Assembly: GCF_007744515.1 (NCBI RefSeq)
Contig: NZ_CP036268.1
Coordinates: forward strand, 2,209,712-2,273,711
Direction: 5' to 3'
DNA from: Stratiformator vulcanicus
GTDB taxonomy: Bacteria > Planctomycetota > Planctomycetia > Planctomycetales > Planctomycetaceae
DNA length: 64,000 nucleotides
In this document: piece by piece, positions 55,205 to 64,000 of the stretch
Layout of the letters: the number at the start of each line of letters is the position of its first letter
How positions within the stretch are numbered: the first letter of the stretch is position 1
Position numbers and translations under genes: made by a program
The notes under the pieces: generated by a model
What the model was told of the DNA's origin: nothing
Seen by the model: only the letters and a program-made list of their open reading frames with translations
Database searches by the model: none

Positions 55205-56394
55205 CGATATACCTCTTCGAGTGATTTTGCGTCGACGGGCCGGGGGTTGAATTTCCCCGTCCATTGTTCGGCGGCTTCGGCCGCGAGTGTCGGGATCATT
55301 GATTCTTCCACGCCGAGCGTCCCGAGATTCGTCGGGAGTCCGGCGTGTCGCAGCAATGATGTGAGAAACTCGGTCATCGCAGAAAGTGGTTCTGTATTGT
55401 GATCTTCAAGGAGGCCTGTGTCAGTCCCGAGTTCTTGATAAAGATGGCCGGCGGTCTCCCAATTAAACCGGACAACATGCGGCAGCATGAGGCCGATAAT
55501 AACCCCATGCGTCGTGCCGTAGTGAGCCGTAATTGGATTAGCCAGTGCATGGGTCGCCCCGAGCATCGACGATTCAATCGCCGCGCCCGCGAAGTGGGCT
55601 CCCAACAACATGGCGCCACGGGCATCAACGTCATCCGGGTTCTGCACCACTCTTAAAAAATGGGTCGCCAATAGTTCCCAAGCCCTGCGGGCGAACAACG
55701 ACGACATGCCGTTTCGGGGTTTGGTGACATAGGTCTCCATCGCGTGCGCGATCGCGTCGAGCCCCGTTGCTACGGTGACGGAGCGCGGCATGCTGACCGT
55801 TAATTCCGGGTCAAGGATCGCCGCGACGCAGGCCGCTTTGCGATCGCCGCAGGCCATCTTCTGGTGGGTCTTGGCATCCGCAATGAGGGCGAACGATTGC
55901 GCTTCGCTTCCGGTGCCCGCGGTGGTCGGGACGGCGATCATCGGCAGCATGGGGTCTTGAGCCTTGCCCACGCCCCAATAGTCCTGCATTCGCCCGCCGT
56001 TCGAGAACAGGAAGTTGACGCCCTTCGCGCAATCCATCGCGCTGCCGCCTCCCAAACCGACGATAAAATCGACGGCGTGCCGTTTCGCGACCGCGAGTCC
56101 GCGATCGACGTCTTCGGTGGTGGGATTCGGATTGATCTCGTCGAAGATAACCGCGTCGATACCCGCCGCTTCGAGTGACGATTTCCCGCGCGCGGTGTGC
56201 CCGGCGTCGCGCACTCCGGGGTCGGAGCAGACCAAGACTTTCGTCCCGCCGTACTCTCGAACGAGCGAGCCGAGGCGGTCGAGTCGGCCTTTCCCAAAGA
56301 TCACACGGGTTCGCGGCTGCCAATCGAACCCGTCACCGGGGGCGAAACGCTCATCGTGATGCGAATCATCTTTGGCCGCGGCGGGCTGCGTCAT
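55192..56394 (-). CDS. Iron-containing alcohol dehydrogenase
   Basis: A 400-residue oxidoreductase. The NAD site [37 protein letters not shown], the metal-binding region [15 protein letters not shown] and [19 protein letters not shown] (His-rich, iron ligands) are all intact. The length is normal for the family. The substrate is an alcohol or aldehyde, not identifiable further. It precedes and overlaps the propeller protein gene. Confidence 0.94.
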   Translation of the reverse strand: MTQPAAAKDDSHHDERFAPGDGFDWQPRTRVIFGKGRLDRLGSLVREYGGTKVLVCSDPGVRDAGHTARGKSSLEAAGIDAVIFDEINPNPTTEDVDRGLAVAKRHAVDFIVGLGGGSAMDCAKGVNFLFSNGGRMQDYWGVGKAQDPMLPMIAVPTTAGTGSEAQSFALIADAKTHQKMACGDRKAACVAAILDPELTVSMPRSVTVATGLDAIAHAMETYVTKPRNGMSSLFARRAWELLATHFLRVVQNPDDVDARGAMLLGAHFAGAAIESSMLGATHALANPITAHYGTTHGVIIGLMLPHVVRFNWETAGHLYQELGTDTGLLEDHNTEPLSAMTEFLTSLLRHAGLPTNLGTLGVEESMIPTLAAEAAEQWTGKFNPRPVDAKSLEEVYRWAY

Positions 56395-56510
56395 GGCGGG
56401 AACGGTCAGGCAGTGTGGTGGGCGGCGAAGCAGTCACTCGTTCTTCAGACAGCCATGATTGTACGTTGGCGCGGCGGTCCGGACAAATTGCGCAGGGATC
56501 GGCGTCACAT

Positions 56511-56837
56511 TCATGTCGTTCTCCCGGCCCGGTCCGCTGCGAGGTCGCGCGACAATGCTTCGATCCGGTGAGCGATGCGAAGGGCTCTTTCCCGGCCCGG
56601 CTTTCCTAGTCCCGCACGGTCGAAAAGAATCGACGTCGTGGGCTGACTTGGAAATCTCGGTTTGATGTCCGAGAGCTCTCGGGCCAGATCGTCGAATTCG
56701 GGTCGGTGGCCGTCCGGGATGCCCGGCGATGTCGCTACGGCCGCAAAGTCATCGGCCACATTGATGACCGCGTGCCGTGCGTCGGGGTAGTCGGAAATTC
56801 GGCGCGCGATGACCGCGAGCTGGTCGGGCAATTCCAT
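56511..56837 (-). CDS. Small protein of unknown function
   Basis: A 108-residue soluble protein. A ribosome site, AAAGGAG, lies nine bases upstream of the ATG at 56837, which supports it. It begins MELPDQLAVIARRISDYPDA and is largely helical (RERALRIAHRIEALSRDLAA). I recognise no domain. It is adjacent to, but separate from, the Fe-alcohol dehydrogenase. Confidence 0.6.
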   Translation of the reverse strand: MELPDQLAVIARRISDYPDARHAVINVADDFAAVATSPGIPDGHRPEFDDLARELSDIKPRFPSQPTTSILFDRAGLGKPGRERALRIAHRIEALSRDLAADRAGRTT

Positions 56838-56978
56838 GCGATCCCACTCCTTTCGTGTGGATGCCGAATTCGAGCCGTCGCGTGACTCTGACCCGGCGCT
56901 GCGTCTATCATGTCAGCCGATGTTGATGATTCCGTCCGGCCGTCACAACCAAATTCGACCAATTTCAAAGTGTCTCGC

Positions 56979-57863
56979 ATGTCCAAGAAATTTTCAGCCC
57001 GATGTCTGGCCACGCTGCTCGCATCCGTCGTGGTCGCCGCCAGTTTGATGCCCGCCGTGCCAGCCTTTGCGGGTGAGACCAACGAGAAGCCGCGAATCCT
57101 CTTCCTGACGCAGAGCGCGGGCTTCCGTCATGGGTCGGTCACGCGCAAAAAAGAGCTTTCGCCCGCCGAGATTGCCATCAAGCAACTCGCCCAAACCAGC
57201 GGCGAATTCACCGTCGACTGTACACAGGACGCCGAACTCGACATCACGCAGGAAAATCTGGCGAATTACGACATCGTGATGCTCTACACGACCGGAAAGT
57301 TGCCGATCGGCGATGAAGACCTCGATTATTTTCTCGGCGACTGGCTCAAGCAGAAGGGGCATGGCGTGATCGGCGTCCACTCGGCGAGCGATACCTATAA
57401 GAAATACAAGCCCTACTGGGACATGATCGGCGGCACATTCGCGGGACATCCTTGGACGAGCCGGGCCACGGTTTCCTTGACCGTTCACGACACCGAGTTT
57501 CCGGCGATGAAACCCTTTGTCGAAGAGTTCGGCAAAACCGTCGAGTGGCAGGACGAAATTTACCAATACAAGAACTGGCAGCCGGAGAAGGTCCGGGTAT
57601 TAATGAGCATCGATATGGCAAGTACCAAGATCAAGAAGCCCTATCACGTTCCGGTCGCGTGGGCGAAGGAATACGGCGAGGGCAAAATTTATTACAACAA
57701 TCTCGGACACCGCGAGCAGACGTGGACGAGAAAGCCGTTCCTCGATTCGATCGTGATGGCCGTCAAATGGATCAACGGCGAGGTCGACGGGGACGCGACG
57801 CCCAACCCTGAGGTCTCAGCCGCCGAAGAGGCGAAAGCCAAGAAGGCGGTTGAGGGGAATTGA
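56979..57863 (+). CDS. Secreted ThuA domain protein
   Basis: A 294-residue exported protein (signal peptide about 1-29, ending PAVPAFAGE). The ThuA domain is recognisable: ILFLTQSAGFRHGSVTRKKE, FTVDCTQDAELDITQENL, GVIGVHSASDTYKKYKPYW, IGGTFAGHPW and KIYYNNLGHREQTWTRKPF. ThuA proteins share a glutamine-amidotransferase-like fold and are linked with sugar (trehalose) use, without firm catalytic residues. The start at 56979 is used because the open frame to 56910 has no leader. It is followed by a likely terminator. Confidence 0.9.
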   Translation: MSKKFSARCLATLLASVVVAASLMPAVPAFAGETNEKPRILFLTQSAGFRHGSVTRKKELSPAEIAIKQLAQTSGEFTVDCTQDAELDITQENLANYDIVMLYTTGKLPIGDEDLDYFLGDWLKQKGHGVIGVHSASDTYKKYKPYWDMIGGTFAGHPWTSRATVSLTVHDTEFPAMKPFVEEFGKTVEWQDEIYQYKNWQPEKVRVLMSIDMASTKIKKPYHVPVAWAKEYGEGKIYYNNLGHREQTWTRKPFLDSIVMAVKWINGEVDGDATPNPEVSAAEEAKAKKAVEGN

Positions 57864-57881
57864 TAGCCGGGTCAAGAACGC

Positions 57882-57930
57882 GCCTCGCTTCCGGTCATTT
57901 CGGGAGCGAGGCTCCGACTGAGAGTTTTTT
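57882..57930 (+). terminator. Hairpin and T-run after ThuA gene
   Basis: GCCTCGCTTCC (57882-57892) pairs with GGAGCGAGGC (about 57903-57912) with few mismatches, and a T6 run follows at 57925-57930. This resembles an intrinsic terminator. Confidence 0.55.
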
Positions 57931-57933
57931 CGA

Positions 57934-58025
57934 TTCGTCTGTCATACAAGCCCGAGGCGCCAGCCGTCGAGAGAATCGCTGGTTGATCGACCATCGGCTT
58001 GCGCCTCCGGCTAATATTGAAATCG
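57934..58025. repeat. REP-like palindromic repeat, copy 3 of 3
   Basis: Same unit as at 5571-5662 and 39512-39602: TTCGTCTGTCATACAAGCCC, GAGGCGCCAGCCGTCG, a spacer, ATCGGCTTGCGCCTC, and an end TATTGAAATCGC. It lies between the ThuA gene and the convergent membrane protein gene. Confidence 0.85.
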
Positions 58026-58072
58026 CATCCGGGACGTGCTCTGATCGCCGCGACAGAAAGCTGCGTGCCGCC

Positions 58073-60115
58073 CTAATCGAACGACTCCGGAGTTAATGGC
58101 GAGATCGGCGGCGGCGGGGGATTTGATCCGGTGACCACAAATTCTTTGCGGGAGATCGTCGTTCCGCTTGAACCGTCCCGAGTAATGATTCGAAACTTCA
58201 GGCAGCCGAACGGAATCTCTTCGCAGAGATACGTCTCAATGCGGTGCTCGTTTCGGTTATCGCCATTCGTCTTAGAAATCGTCGCGGCGGCGAACCGGCA
58301 GCGAAACGCATCTTGCCGGAGATCGGTCCGTAAATAGCGATTTGTCCCCGGAAGCAATTCATAACTGCCCGGAACCATTTGCAGGAACTTCAGAACCCGT
58401 TCTCGCTCGGGCTGCTCCGTCGGCGTGATTAAGAATTCTTCCGGGGCAGACCCTCCCTCGAAGAGTTCTCGATCGACCGCGAACTCCATGCGGTCGGGCA
58501 GATTGGAACCGCTTCCGGCAGAATTGACTTTTAATTTTTGGATGACACGCTCATCCCGATTTTCGATGCCGAGCGAGGTCAACCGAATTTGGACGGACGA
58601 CCCGTCCTCGTTGACGCTCGCAAATGTCACCCAAGGCTTCGACTCGTCACTTTGATCTGCGGCTCCCGGCAGCGATGGGAACCAGGTGGTGATCGTTCTC
58701 GGTAAGGGTTCGAGAGGCGTCGAATAATCGATGAGTCCGGCCGATTCCATTTCGCGGTAGAGCCAGGAATGCCGCCACGGATTATCAACCGACGACCAAG
58801 CCGAGGCGACGGAAGCCCCCAGTAGGAGTGCCGCGATGAGTCGGGTGCGGCGGTCTTCGCCCCACGCATCCAACGCCGGGATGAGCGAAATTGTCCAAAG
58901 CGGAATCATCCAAAGCGCCCAGCGAAGGGCGCTGCTGTTGCCGCCGTAATTGTAGTTCTCAGTTCGCATTAGATAGAAACCGAGAACAACCACCGTCAAC
59001 GCGGCGGTTACGGCGGACAGGGGCATCAGCGGATGGCGGCGATCTTGCCAAAGTCGAAACCAGCCGAAGAACGTGATCGCGAAAATAGGTGTGAGAGAGA
59101 TGATGCCGTGATGGCCGAGGATGCAGTGAAATAAATACATCGGCGGCGAATCAAGATTGCGGTCGATCCCTTGCGGATTGAGCCAGTAGCTGGGCACGCC
59201 CTCGTGGACGTAGCGGTAAAGCTCGGTGCCGTAATACGCGTAAAACGGTTTCCATCCACCGGTTTGGATGCGGAGCGACACGAAGTAGGTGATTGCCACC
59301 ACGGCGGCAGCGGGCGCGGCATAGAGCAGAGTCCGCTTCCAATCCTTACTGGCCATCGCAGCGAAACAGATCGCACACCACGCCAAAGCTGGTAGTTCGT
59401 TGGCGACGGTTGCCGCCGCAAAGAATCCGACCGCGGCAAAATAGACGGCACTGCGTCGACCGTCGCTATAGATCGATAGCAGCGCGTAAATGGAAAAGAC
59501 GAGCGTCATTGCCGCCGGCGTGTGGTTGTTCAGAACGACCGAGAATGGCGACAGGAAGGTCCCGAAGGCCAGAACTGCCGGCACGATCAGCCGCGCCGTT
59601 GATGATCTCGCATACCGATCGACGATTCGGCACGTCAGCCACAGAGCCGCAACCAACGGCAGCAGGTTGAGGATCGTCAATACATGTCGCGTCAGCAGCG
59701 TCGGTGACTGTGTGAGCGTGCGGTCGAGCGCCTGGCGATAGCCGGCGTAGATTCCTGCTGTGACCAAAGGGAGCAGTGGTGGTTTGCTGGAATAAAAGTG
59801 ACCATCGACGAGTACTCGGTCGATCGTTCTCCATCCCGAATCCCTCTGCAGCCTGTCAATCTGAAAGGAATTCCGCTCCACCAGCGACCAGACCGTCGCC
59901 CAGCGCGAGCGATCATTCGCGCTTTGGAGCGGCTCGGCGTTCCAGATGGCCGCGGCGTGCAGTCCGGCAGCGACCACAATCACGATCAGGTAATAGTACC
60001 CGAACCGAATCTCGCCACCGGTCGGTGCCGAGGCGGGCGAGCCATCGGAGTGAGCCGATTCGGACGCACCGGGAATGTCTGTCATGCCGTTGAGGGAGCC
60101 GGAGGAGGGACGCAT
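58073..60115 (-). CDS. Large multi-pass membrane protein
   Basis: A 680-residue protein with about ten to twelve membrane helices in residues 30-460 (for example YYYLIVIVVAAGLHAAAIW, VLTILNLLPLVAALWLT) and a soluble C-terminal domain of about 230 residues. The N-terminal region with DGHFYSSKPPLLPL resembles the glycosyltransferase C (PMT-like) membrane fold, where an acidic residue in the first loop is catalytic, but no firm match can be claimed. The start may be 60115 or 60085. The C-terminal part (about 560-680) is soluble with no known motif. It could be a mannosyl- or arabinosyl-like transferase. Confidence 0.7.
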   Translation of the reverse strand: MRPSSGSLNGMTDIPGASESAHSDGSPASAPTGGEIRFGYYYLIVIVVAAGLHAAAIWNAEPLQSANDRSRWATVWSLVERNSFQIDRLQRDSGWRTIDRVLVDGHFYSSKPPLLPLVTAGIYAGYRQALDRTLTQSPTLLTRHVLTILNLLPLVAALWLTCRIVDRYARSSTARLIVPAVLAFGTFLSPFSVVLNNHTPAAMTLVFSIYALLSIYSDGRRSAVYFAAVGFFAAATVANELPALAWCAICFAAMASKDWKRTLLYAAPAAAVVAITYFVSLRIQTGGWKPFYAYYGTELYRYVHEGVPSYWLNPQGIDRNLDSPPMYLFHCILGHHGIISLTPIFAITFFGWFRLWQDRRHPLMPLSAVTAALTVVVLGFYLMRTENYNYGGNSSALRWALWMIPLWTISLIPALDAWGEDRRTRLIAALLLGASVASAWSSVDNPWRHSWLYREMESAGLIDYSTPLEPLPRTITTWFPSLPGAADQSDESKPWVTFASVNEDGSSVQIRLTSLGIENRDERVIQKLKVNSAGSGSNLPDRMEFAVDRELFEGGSAPEEFLITPTEQPERERVLKFLQMVPGSYELLPGTNRYLRTDLRQDAFRCRFAAATISKTNGDNRNEHRIETYLCEEIPFGCLKFRIITRDGSSGTTISRKEFVVTGSNPPPPPISPLTPESFD

Positions 60116-60405
60116 TTCAACCACTTCACTACAGCGACACCGCAACGTCAAACGGTGAATTTGAAGAGGGAGCGAATCGATAGCAGTTCGCAAACCTGCT
60201 TTCCGGCTGTAACGAACGGCGAGACTTTGACCGCTCCGGTCGTCCCACTTTTTGGCGGCATCGCGATGCTGCTAGCTCATTTCTCGTCCGCAACCGGCCC
60301 GAGTTCAGCGGGCGGCGATACCGCAGGGATTTGTGCACATCCCCTTTACTATTGCCAGCTGAGCATCGTGGTCACATCGCAAAACGTGCGTTTCCGATGT
60401 CTCGG

Positions 60406-61083
60406 TCAATCGTTGCCGTTCGGGTCGGCTGCGGTGCCGCCGCGTACTTCGACTGCTTTGCGGATGAGATCGGGAATAGAAGGAGCCCGCATTTTTTTCA
60501 TGATCTTGGCCCGATGGGCCTCGACCGTCTTGAAGCTCACGCCGAGTTGATCACCGATTTCCCGGCTCGACAGTCCCTCGACTACCAAGTCCATCACTTC
60601 ACTCTCCCGCGCGGTGAGCGATTCGTGCATCTGCCGGACGCTCATCACCCGCTGTCGGCGAGCCACGCATTCGCGATCCTTTTCGATCGCCCGCTGGACC
60701 TGTTCGATCAATACTTGATCGCTGACCGGCTTGGGCAGAAAATCGACCGCGCCTTTTTTCATCGAACGGACGGCGGAAGAAACCTCGGGATATGCCGTCA
60801 GGATGATAATCGGCATATCGATTCCGCGTTCGCGGAGGCGATCGAGAACTTCAATGCCGCTCAATTCCGGCATTCGCAGATCGAGCAGAATGCACCCGGG
60901 GACGTTCGGGTCCAACGTGCTTAAGAACTCCTGCGGAGAGAGAAACGTTTCGACCGAGATGCCGACCGACTCGATCAGAAACTTGTTCGAGCGAAGCACC
61001 TCGCCGTCATCGTCCACGATTCGAACGATGGCTTCGGGAGCGTCCAACATGCAAAGTTCGTCGCGTTCGGCAGTATTCGTCAT
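60406..61083 (-). CDS. FixJ/LuxR-type response regulator
   Basis: A 225-residue regulator. The receiver domain (about 18-135) has acidic residues IVRIVDDDGEV, the phosphoacceptor Asp68 in ILLDLRMPE and Lys118 in FLPKPV. The LuxR-type HTH occupies about 150-210 (LTARESEVMDLVVEGLSSRE, QLGVSFKTVEAHRAKIMKKM). The ATG at 61083 (MTNTAERDE) is preferred to the open frame from 61143. No sensor kinase is beside it; the histidine kinase at 12.6-14.5 kb is distant. Confidence 0.92.
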   Translation of the reverse strand: MTNTAERDELCMLDAPEAIVRIVDDDGEVLRSNKFLIESVGISVETFLSPQEFLSTLDPNVPGCILLDLRMPELSGIEVLDRLRERGIDMPIIILTAYPEVSSAVRSMKKGAVDFLPKPVSDQVLIEQVQRAIEKDRECVARRQRVMSVRQMHESLTARESEVMDLVVEGLSSREIGDQLGVSFKTVEAHRAKIMKKMRAPSIPDLIRKAVEVRGGTAADPNGND

Positions 61084-61395
61084 GATTCCAAAGCGGCAGT
61101 TCGACAAGAAATAGCGATAGGATGGGATCGGTCCGACTCGCACCGCCTGAAAAACACAGGTCTACCGATCAGGAGCGACTTGCCATATAGACGCCCAGTG
61201 AAGAGAACGCTGCGATCTGTCTTATGATCGCTCACAACGAAAAATTGAGCATATCGAGAGGCGGGGCCGATTGCGAGTTTCCCATCAGAGATCACAATTG
61301 AATCGATCGCAACGAATTTGGGTCTTTGGTAAAGATCAGTGAGTCGGCATTGGTCGCTAATCGATCCGTTTGCATGACGTCGCTCGGGGAAGATC
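61084..61395. other. Divergent intergenic region
   Basis: A 312-base region between the response regulator (minus) and the phosphodiesterase (plus), where promoters for both should lie. I see no gene or repeat. Confidence 0.4.
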
Positions 61396-61950
61396 ATGGC
61401 TCGCCAGCCGGAGTTTGCTCCAAAAGAACAAATGAAAATTGCCGTGTTCGCTGATACGCACGATCACGTTTCGATGACGCAGCGGGCGATCAATTTCTTC
61501 AATGCAGCTGAGGTCGACCTCACGATCTTTGCGGGTGACCTTGTTTCTCCGATTCTGACGCCGACGCTGCGTCGGCTGAGCAGTCCGCTCGTCGCCTGTT
61601 TTGGAGACAACGAGGGCAATCGAATCGGGATCACCGGAGGCCTGCGAACCGTCGGCACGATTGCCCAAGGACCAATCGGCGTTCGAACCGAAGGGGATTT
61701 GCGGATTCTGATTACCCACCAACTCGAGCTATGCCGGGGCTTTCTCGACGACGCCCGGATCGTGATCTGGGCCCATACGCATCGCCCCGGCATCTCCCGC
61801 GACAGTTCCGGTCGGTTGTTCGTCAATCCCGGGGAAACCTGCGGGTGGGTCTTCGGTCGCCCGACGGTGGCTTTGATCGAGACCAACCCGAATGACCCGT
61901 CCGCGACCGTCGCCCGCATCATCGACTTGGAGCCTGAGCCCTCACTCTAA
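61396..61950 (+). CDS. Metallophosphoesterase (YfcE-like)
   Basis: A 184-residue calcineurin-type phosphodiesterase. The metal-binding motifs are FADTHDHV (Asp20, His22), FAGDLVSP, FGDNEGNR (the GD/N-x-E box), THQLELCRG and WAHTHRP. It resembles YfcE-type phosphodiesterases. The start may be 61396 or the ATG at 61432 (MKIAVFADTH), the usual family start. It is followed by small hairpins at 61952-62000. Confidence 0.87.
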   Translation: MARQPEFAPKEQMKIAVFADTHDHVSMTQRAINFFNAAEVDLTIFAGDLVSPILTPTLRRLSSPLVACFGDNEGNRIGITGGLRTVGTIAQGPIGVRTEGDLRILITHQLELCRGFLDDARIVIWAHTHRPGISRDSSGRLFVNPGETCGWVFGRPTVALIETNPNDPSATVARIIDLEPEPSL

Positions 61951-61951
61951 A

Positions 61952-62000
61952 GCAGGCAGACCTCGCCTGCGGATTCCGCTCAAGCGGTCCGACGGGACCG
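61952..62000 (+). terminator. Two small hairpins after the phosphoesterase gene
   Basis: GCAGGC with GCCTGC (61952-61957 and 61965-61970) and CGGTCC with GGACCG (61985-61990 and 61995-62000) are perfect six-base-pair stems with seven- and four-base loops. There is no T-run, so terminator use is only possible. Confidence 0.35.
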
Positions 62001-62168
62001 GTCGGCATCGGTTTTGCACGATGAAGTGCCGAGTTCGGGTGGACGGATCGGGCACTTCCCGCGATAACTCAGCACACCGTACAGAGTTTCGTCCGCGCCC
62101 GACTCGCCGGCGTGGAGGTCCCGCTCCGCCCGTTTTCTATTCATCGAGCGTTGGAGTCTTTCACCATC

Positions 62169-62819
62169 ATGCCAGTTTCGCTCGATTCGCTGTCCGGGAT
62201 TTCGACGCTTGTCATTGCCGGATTTTGTGGTGCGCACGTTCTCGCATTCGCAGTTCTTTCGATTTGGGCGGGCCGCGATCTGCGGGTGATCGCTTCATCT
62301 CTGGACCAGTTCACGCGGAGCCTGCGACATCGCAGCATTCTCGAAGGCACAGCGGGGCTCGCCGACCAGATTCAGGCATTTCTCGCCGACGTCCGGGAGG
62401 TGCTCGACAACCCGAAGGCGGTCGAGGAACGACGGTCGCTGCTCGACCGAATCAAGGTGCTCGACGAGAAACGCGGCTATCTCAATTCGCTGTCGTTCGA
62501 AACGGCCTGGAACGTCGCCCGAACGATGATCGAGGCCTACCCCTTGGCCGGCGTGCTCGGAACGATCCTCGCGATCGGTTCTGCCTTGGCCGGTGATGCT
62601 TCGACGGGAGATGCGTCGGCCGTCTCGGTCATTGTGGCCCGCTTCGGCGACGCGATTTGGTCGACGTTCGCGGGACTGACCGCAGCCATCCTGCTGATGT
62701 TTCTGAGCAGCATCCTTGAACCAAGATTTGCCCGCTTGACCGAGAGCCGGGCCAATGTTCGCGACGTAATCGCACGCGCGAAGCGGGAACTGACGGTGAG
62801 CGGGGAGAAGCCGGAATGA
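62169..62819 (+). CDS. ExbB/TolQ-like (MotA-type) membrane protein
   Basis: A 216-residue protein with three membrane helices (about 12-34, 124-142, 164-183). The family pattern is EAYPLAGVLGTILAIGSAL (helix two) and STFAGLTAAILLMFLSSILE (helix three, T-x-x-G-L-x-A-A-I-x-x). The long cytoplasmic loop (about 50-118) is helical. The ATG at 62169 is preferred to 62112. It overlaps the next gene by four bases (ATGA at 62816-62819). ExbB/TolQ proteins form the stator ring of proton-driven force units. Confidence 0.85.
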   Translation: MPVSLDSLSGISTLVIAGFCGAHVLAFAVLSIWAGRDLRVIASSLDQFTRSLRHRSILEGTAGLADQIQAFLADVREVLDNPKAVEERRSLLDRIKVLDEKRGYLNSLSFETAWNVARTMIEAYPLAGVLGTILAIGSALAGDASTGDASAVSVIVARFGDAIWSTFAGLTAAILLMFLSSILEPRFARLTESRANVRDVIARAKRELTVSGEKPE

Positions 62820-63637
62820 AAATTCAGCGTCTCCACTTCCAACTCACGCCGCTGCTCGATCTGCTGCTCATCGTAATATTTGCGCAATATCTCGATGTGC
62901 AACAAACTGCCGATCAGCAGTCCGAATCGGTCACCGCACAGGTCGCCGCCGAACGGGCCGAGATGGACACTCAGTTGAGCCGGAAGCTGGACGAGTTGGA
63001 ACAGCGATCGCAAACGACATTGGTCGTCGAAGGAGAACTCTCGCAACGCAAGGCGGAACTCGAACGGCAGATTCAGAAATTAGCCGAAGATCGAGCCGAG
63101 CTCGAAGCCCGACAGCGCACGGCCGGCAATTTGCTCGCGAAATTGTTCGACGTGCCTCAAGAGGTGATCGCCGAGGTCTTCCGTCCTCGAGAGCCGCCGG
63201 GCGTACCGCAGACCGCCGAAGAGGTGCAGCGGTTGAAGGACCAACTCGAACGCTTGGCCAATGATAAGGGTCGAGAGATCGTCGAGTTTCTGCTCACGTA
63301 CGATGAACTCCGCAAGCGAGCCGATATCTGGAGCGTGCATATCAGAGAGACCGGCGAGATCGTGCTCAAAGCGGGCGAATGGTCGAACGTCATCCGGGCA
63401 AAGACGCCCGACGAATTCGCGTCGAAGATATTCACGAACTACAAGACCCTACCGCAGCCGAAGAACCTTGTGGTGGTGCTCGTCTCCTACGGCGATGCCC
63501 GCGCCGACGCTCGTAATGCGGTTCTCAAGGGGCTGCCCATGGCACTCAAAGAAATGCGAGACGACCGGCTCGGACGAACACAATTCGAATATGCGATTTT
63601 GGGGTTCGACCCCGGAGACGGCCCGACGGTGCCATAG
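62816..63637 (+). CDS. ExbD/TolR-like membrane protein with long coiled coil
   Basis: A 273-residue protein. Helix one, FQLTPLLDLLLIVIFAQYL (8-26), has the conserved TPLLD with Asp15, as in ExbD/TolR. Residues about 38-110 are a long coiled coil (EMDTQLSRKLDELEQRSQTT, KAELERQIQKLAEDRAELEA). Residues 130-270 form a periplasmic domain that differs from the small TolR/ExbD fold. It overlaps the ExbB-like gene. The pair may energise an outer-membrane or cell-envelope process, with the third gene as partner. Confidence 0.82.
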   Translation: MKIQRLHFQLTPLLDLLLIVIFAQYLDVQQTADQQSESVTAQVAAERAEMDTQLSRKLDELEQRSQTTLVVEGELSQRKAELERQIQKLAEDRAELEARQRTAGNLLAKLFDVPQEVIAEVFRPREPPGVPQTAEEVQRLKDQLERLANDKGREIVEFLLTYDELRKRADIWSVHIRETGEIVLKAGEWSNVIRAKTPDEFASKIFTNYKTLPQPKNLVVVLVSYGDARADARNAVLKGLPMALKEMRDDRLGRTQFEYAILGFDPGDGPTVP

Positions 63638-63703
63638 TAGACTGATATCATCGGGGACTCTCCGCCGACCTCAGCCATTCTCAAAGCAACTGGAAAGACA
63701 GCC

Positions 63704-64000
63704 ATGCGACGTTTGCAGATCGGTATCTTCGCGGCCGCGGTCATTGGCGTGGCCGCGCTCCTGAACGGCTTGATGAACGGTTTCGGCTTGGGAGAGGGGG
63801 ATGGCGGAACGACCACGGTCACCGAGCAGACTTCGACTTCGGAAACCGAAAGTGAATCGGTGGCCGACGATCCTGACGTTGAGTCAAGTGAAATCGCCGA
63901 GTCGGACGGCTCGCTCGACGTTCTGATCGACGACCGCGAGTTCTTGGTCCGAGGGGCCGATTCCGGGTCCTGGGTACCGATCGACCTGTCAAAGTTGGTC
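63704..64000 (+). CDS. Partial membrane-anchored protein of the ExbB/ExbD-like operon
   Basis: A frame of 99 codons open to the end of the window. The ATG at 63704 follows AAAGACAGCC. One N-terminal helix (about 5-22, IGIFAAAVIGVAALLNGLM) is followed by an acidic, Ser/Thr-rich linker (about 28-70) and a start of a beta domain, SLDVLIDDREFLVRGADSG. The last part resembles the beginning of an ExbD/TolR or MotB-type periplasmic domain, but only the N-terminal fragment is present. It probably completes the three-gene unit. Confidence 0.65.
   Translation, partial: MRRLQIGIFAAAVIGVAALLNGLMNGFGLGEGDGGTTTVTEQTSTSETESESVADDPDVESSEIAESDGSLDVLIDDREFLVRGADSGSWVPIDLSKLV

Overview
The window looks like a chromosomal segment of a planctomycete (class Planctomycetia). 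The evidence is gene content: two secreted sulfatases, two DUF1559 (pseudopilin-like) proteins, a ThuA-domain protein, a 3-keto-disaccharide-hydrolase-like (DUF1080-type) secreted protein, an SSS symporter with a DUF3311 partner, a membrane Ser/Thr kinase, and short dispersed repeats of a kind common between planctomycete genes. The DNA is moderately GC-rich throughout. I see no rRNA, tRNA, CRISPR array, IS element or prophage. Most of the window is ordinary accessory and housekeeping sequence in short operons.

Layout. 0.2-5.5 kb: an M20 deacylase and a split complex I segment (nuoI, DUF2203, nuoA, nuoC, an L7/L12-like membrane protein, nuoD) with no nuoB. 5.8-8.9 kb: one large protein joining an LCAT-like alpha/beta hydrolase, a middle domain resembling the N-terminal domain of M17 peptidases, and a CHAT caspase-like protease. 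9-12.6 kb: a sulfatase, DUF2617, an O6-alkylguanine-DNA alkyltransferase and an unknown protein. 12.6-15.5 kb (minus): kaiB, a broken kaiC and a hybrid histidine kinase. 15.9-20.3 kb: a VanZ-like protein, isocitrate dehydrogenase, 3-methyladenine glycosylase I and a second sulfatase. 20.4-25.3 kb (minus): a compact type II fatty-acid or polyketide-like operon (two hotdog dehydratases, FabG, a long ACP, FabF, an alpha/beta hydrolase).

25.9-40.2 kb: a PilZ-like protein, a methyltransferase bracketed by repeats, YjbQ, MazG-like, a TPR-gluzincin protein, a diguanylate cyclase, a Ser/Thr kinase, a parvulin and a membrane protein. 40.4-47.2 kb (minus): a MacB-like ABC transporter, a YbgC-like thioesterase, and a symporter with DUF3311. 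47.5-49.4 kb (minus): a chorismate-lyase-like protein followed by a flavoprotein carrying both sequence motifs of flavin-dependent halogenases. 49.6-56.8 kb: DUF1559 proteins, a HemN/HemW-like radical SAM protein, a PQQ-propeller protein and an Fe-alcohol dehydrogenase. 57-64 kb: ThuA, a large membrane protein, a FixJ-type regulator, a phosphodiesterase, and an ExbB/ExbD-like operon running off the end.

The strongest candidates for something undescribed are (i) the hydrolase-M17N-CHAT fusion, which could be a self-contained protease-controlled effector; (ii) the chorismate lyase plus halogenase pair, which suggests a halogenated hydroxybenzoate or phenol product; and (iii) the kai-type signalling locus whose KaiC has suffered an internal deletion. 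Three copies of a REP-like palindromic repeat and three copies of a second short repeat are also present. All functions are read from sequence motifs only.
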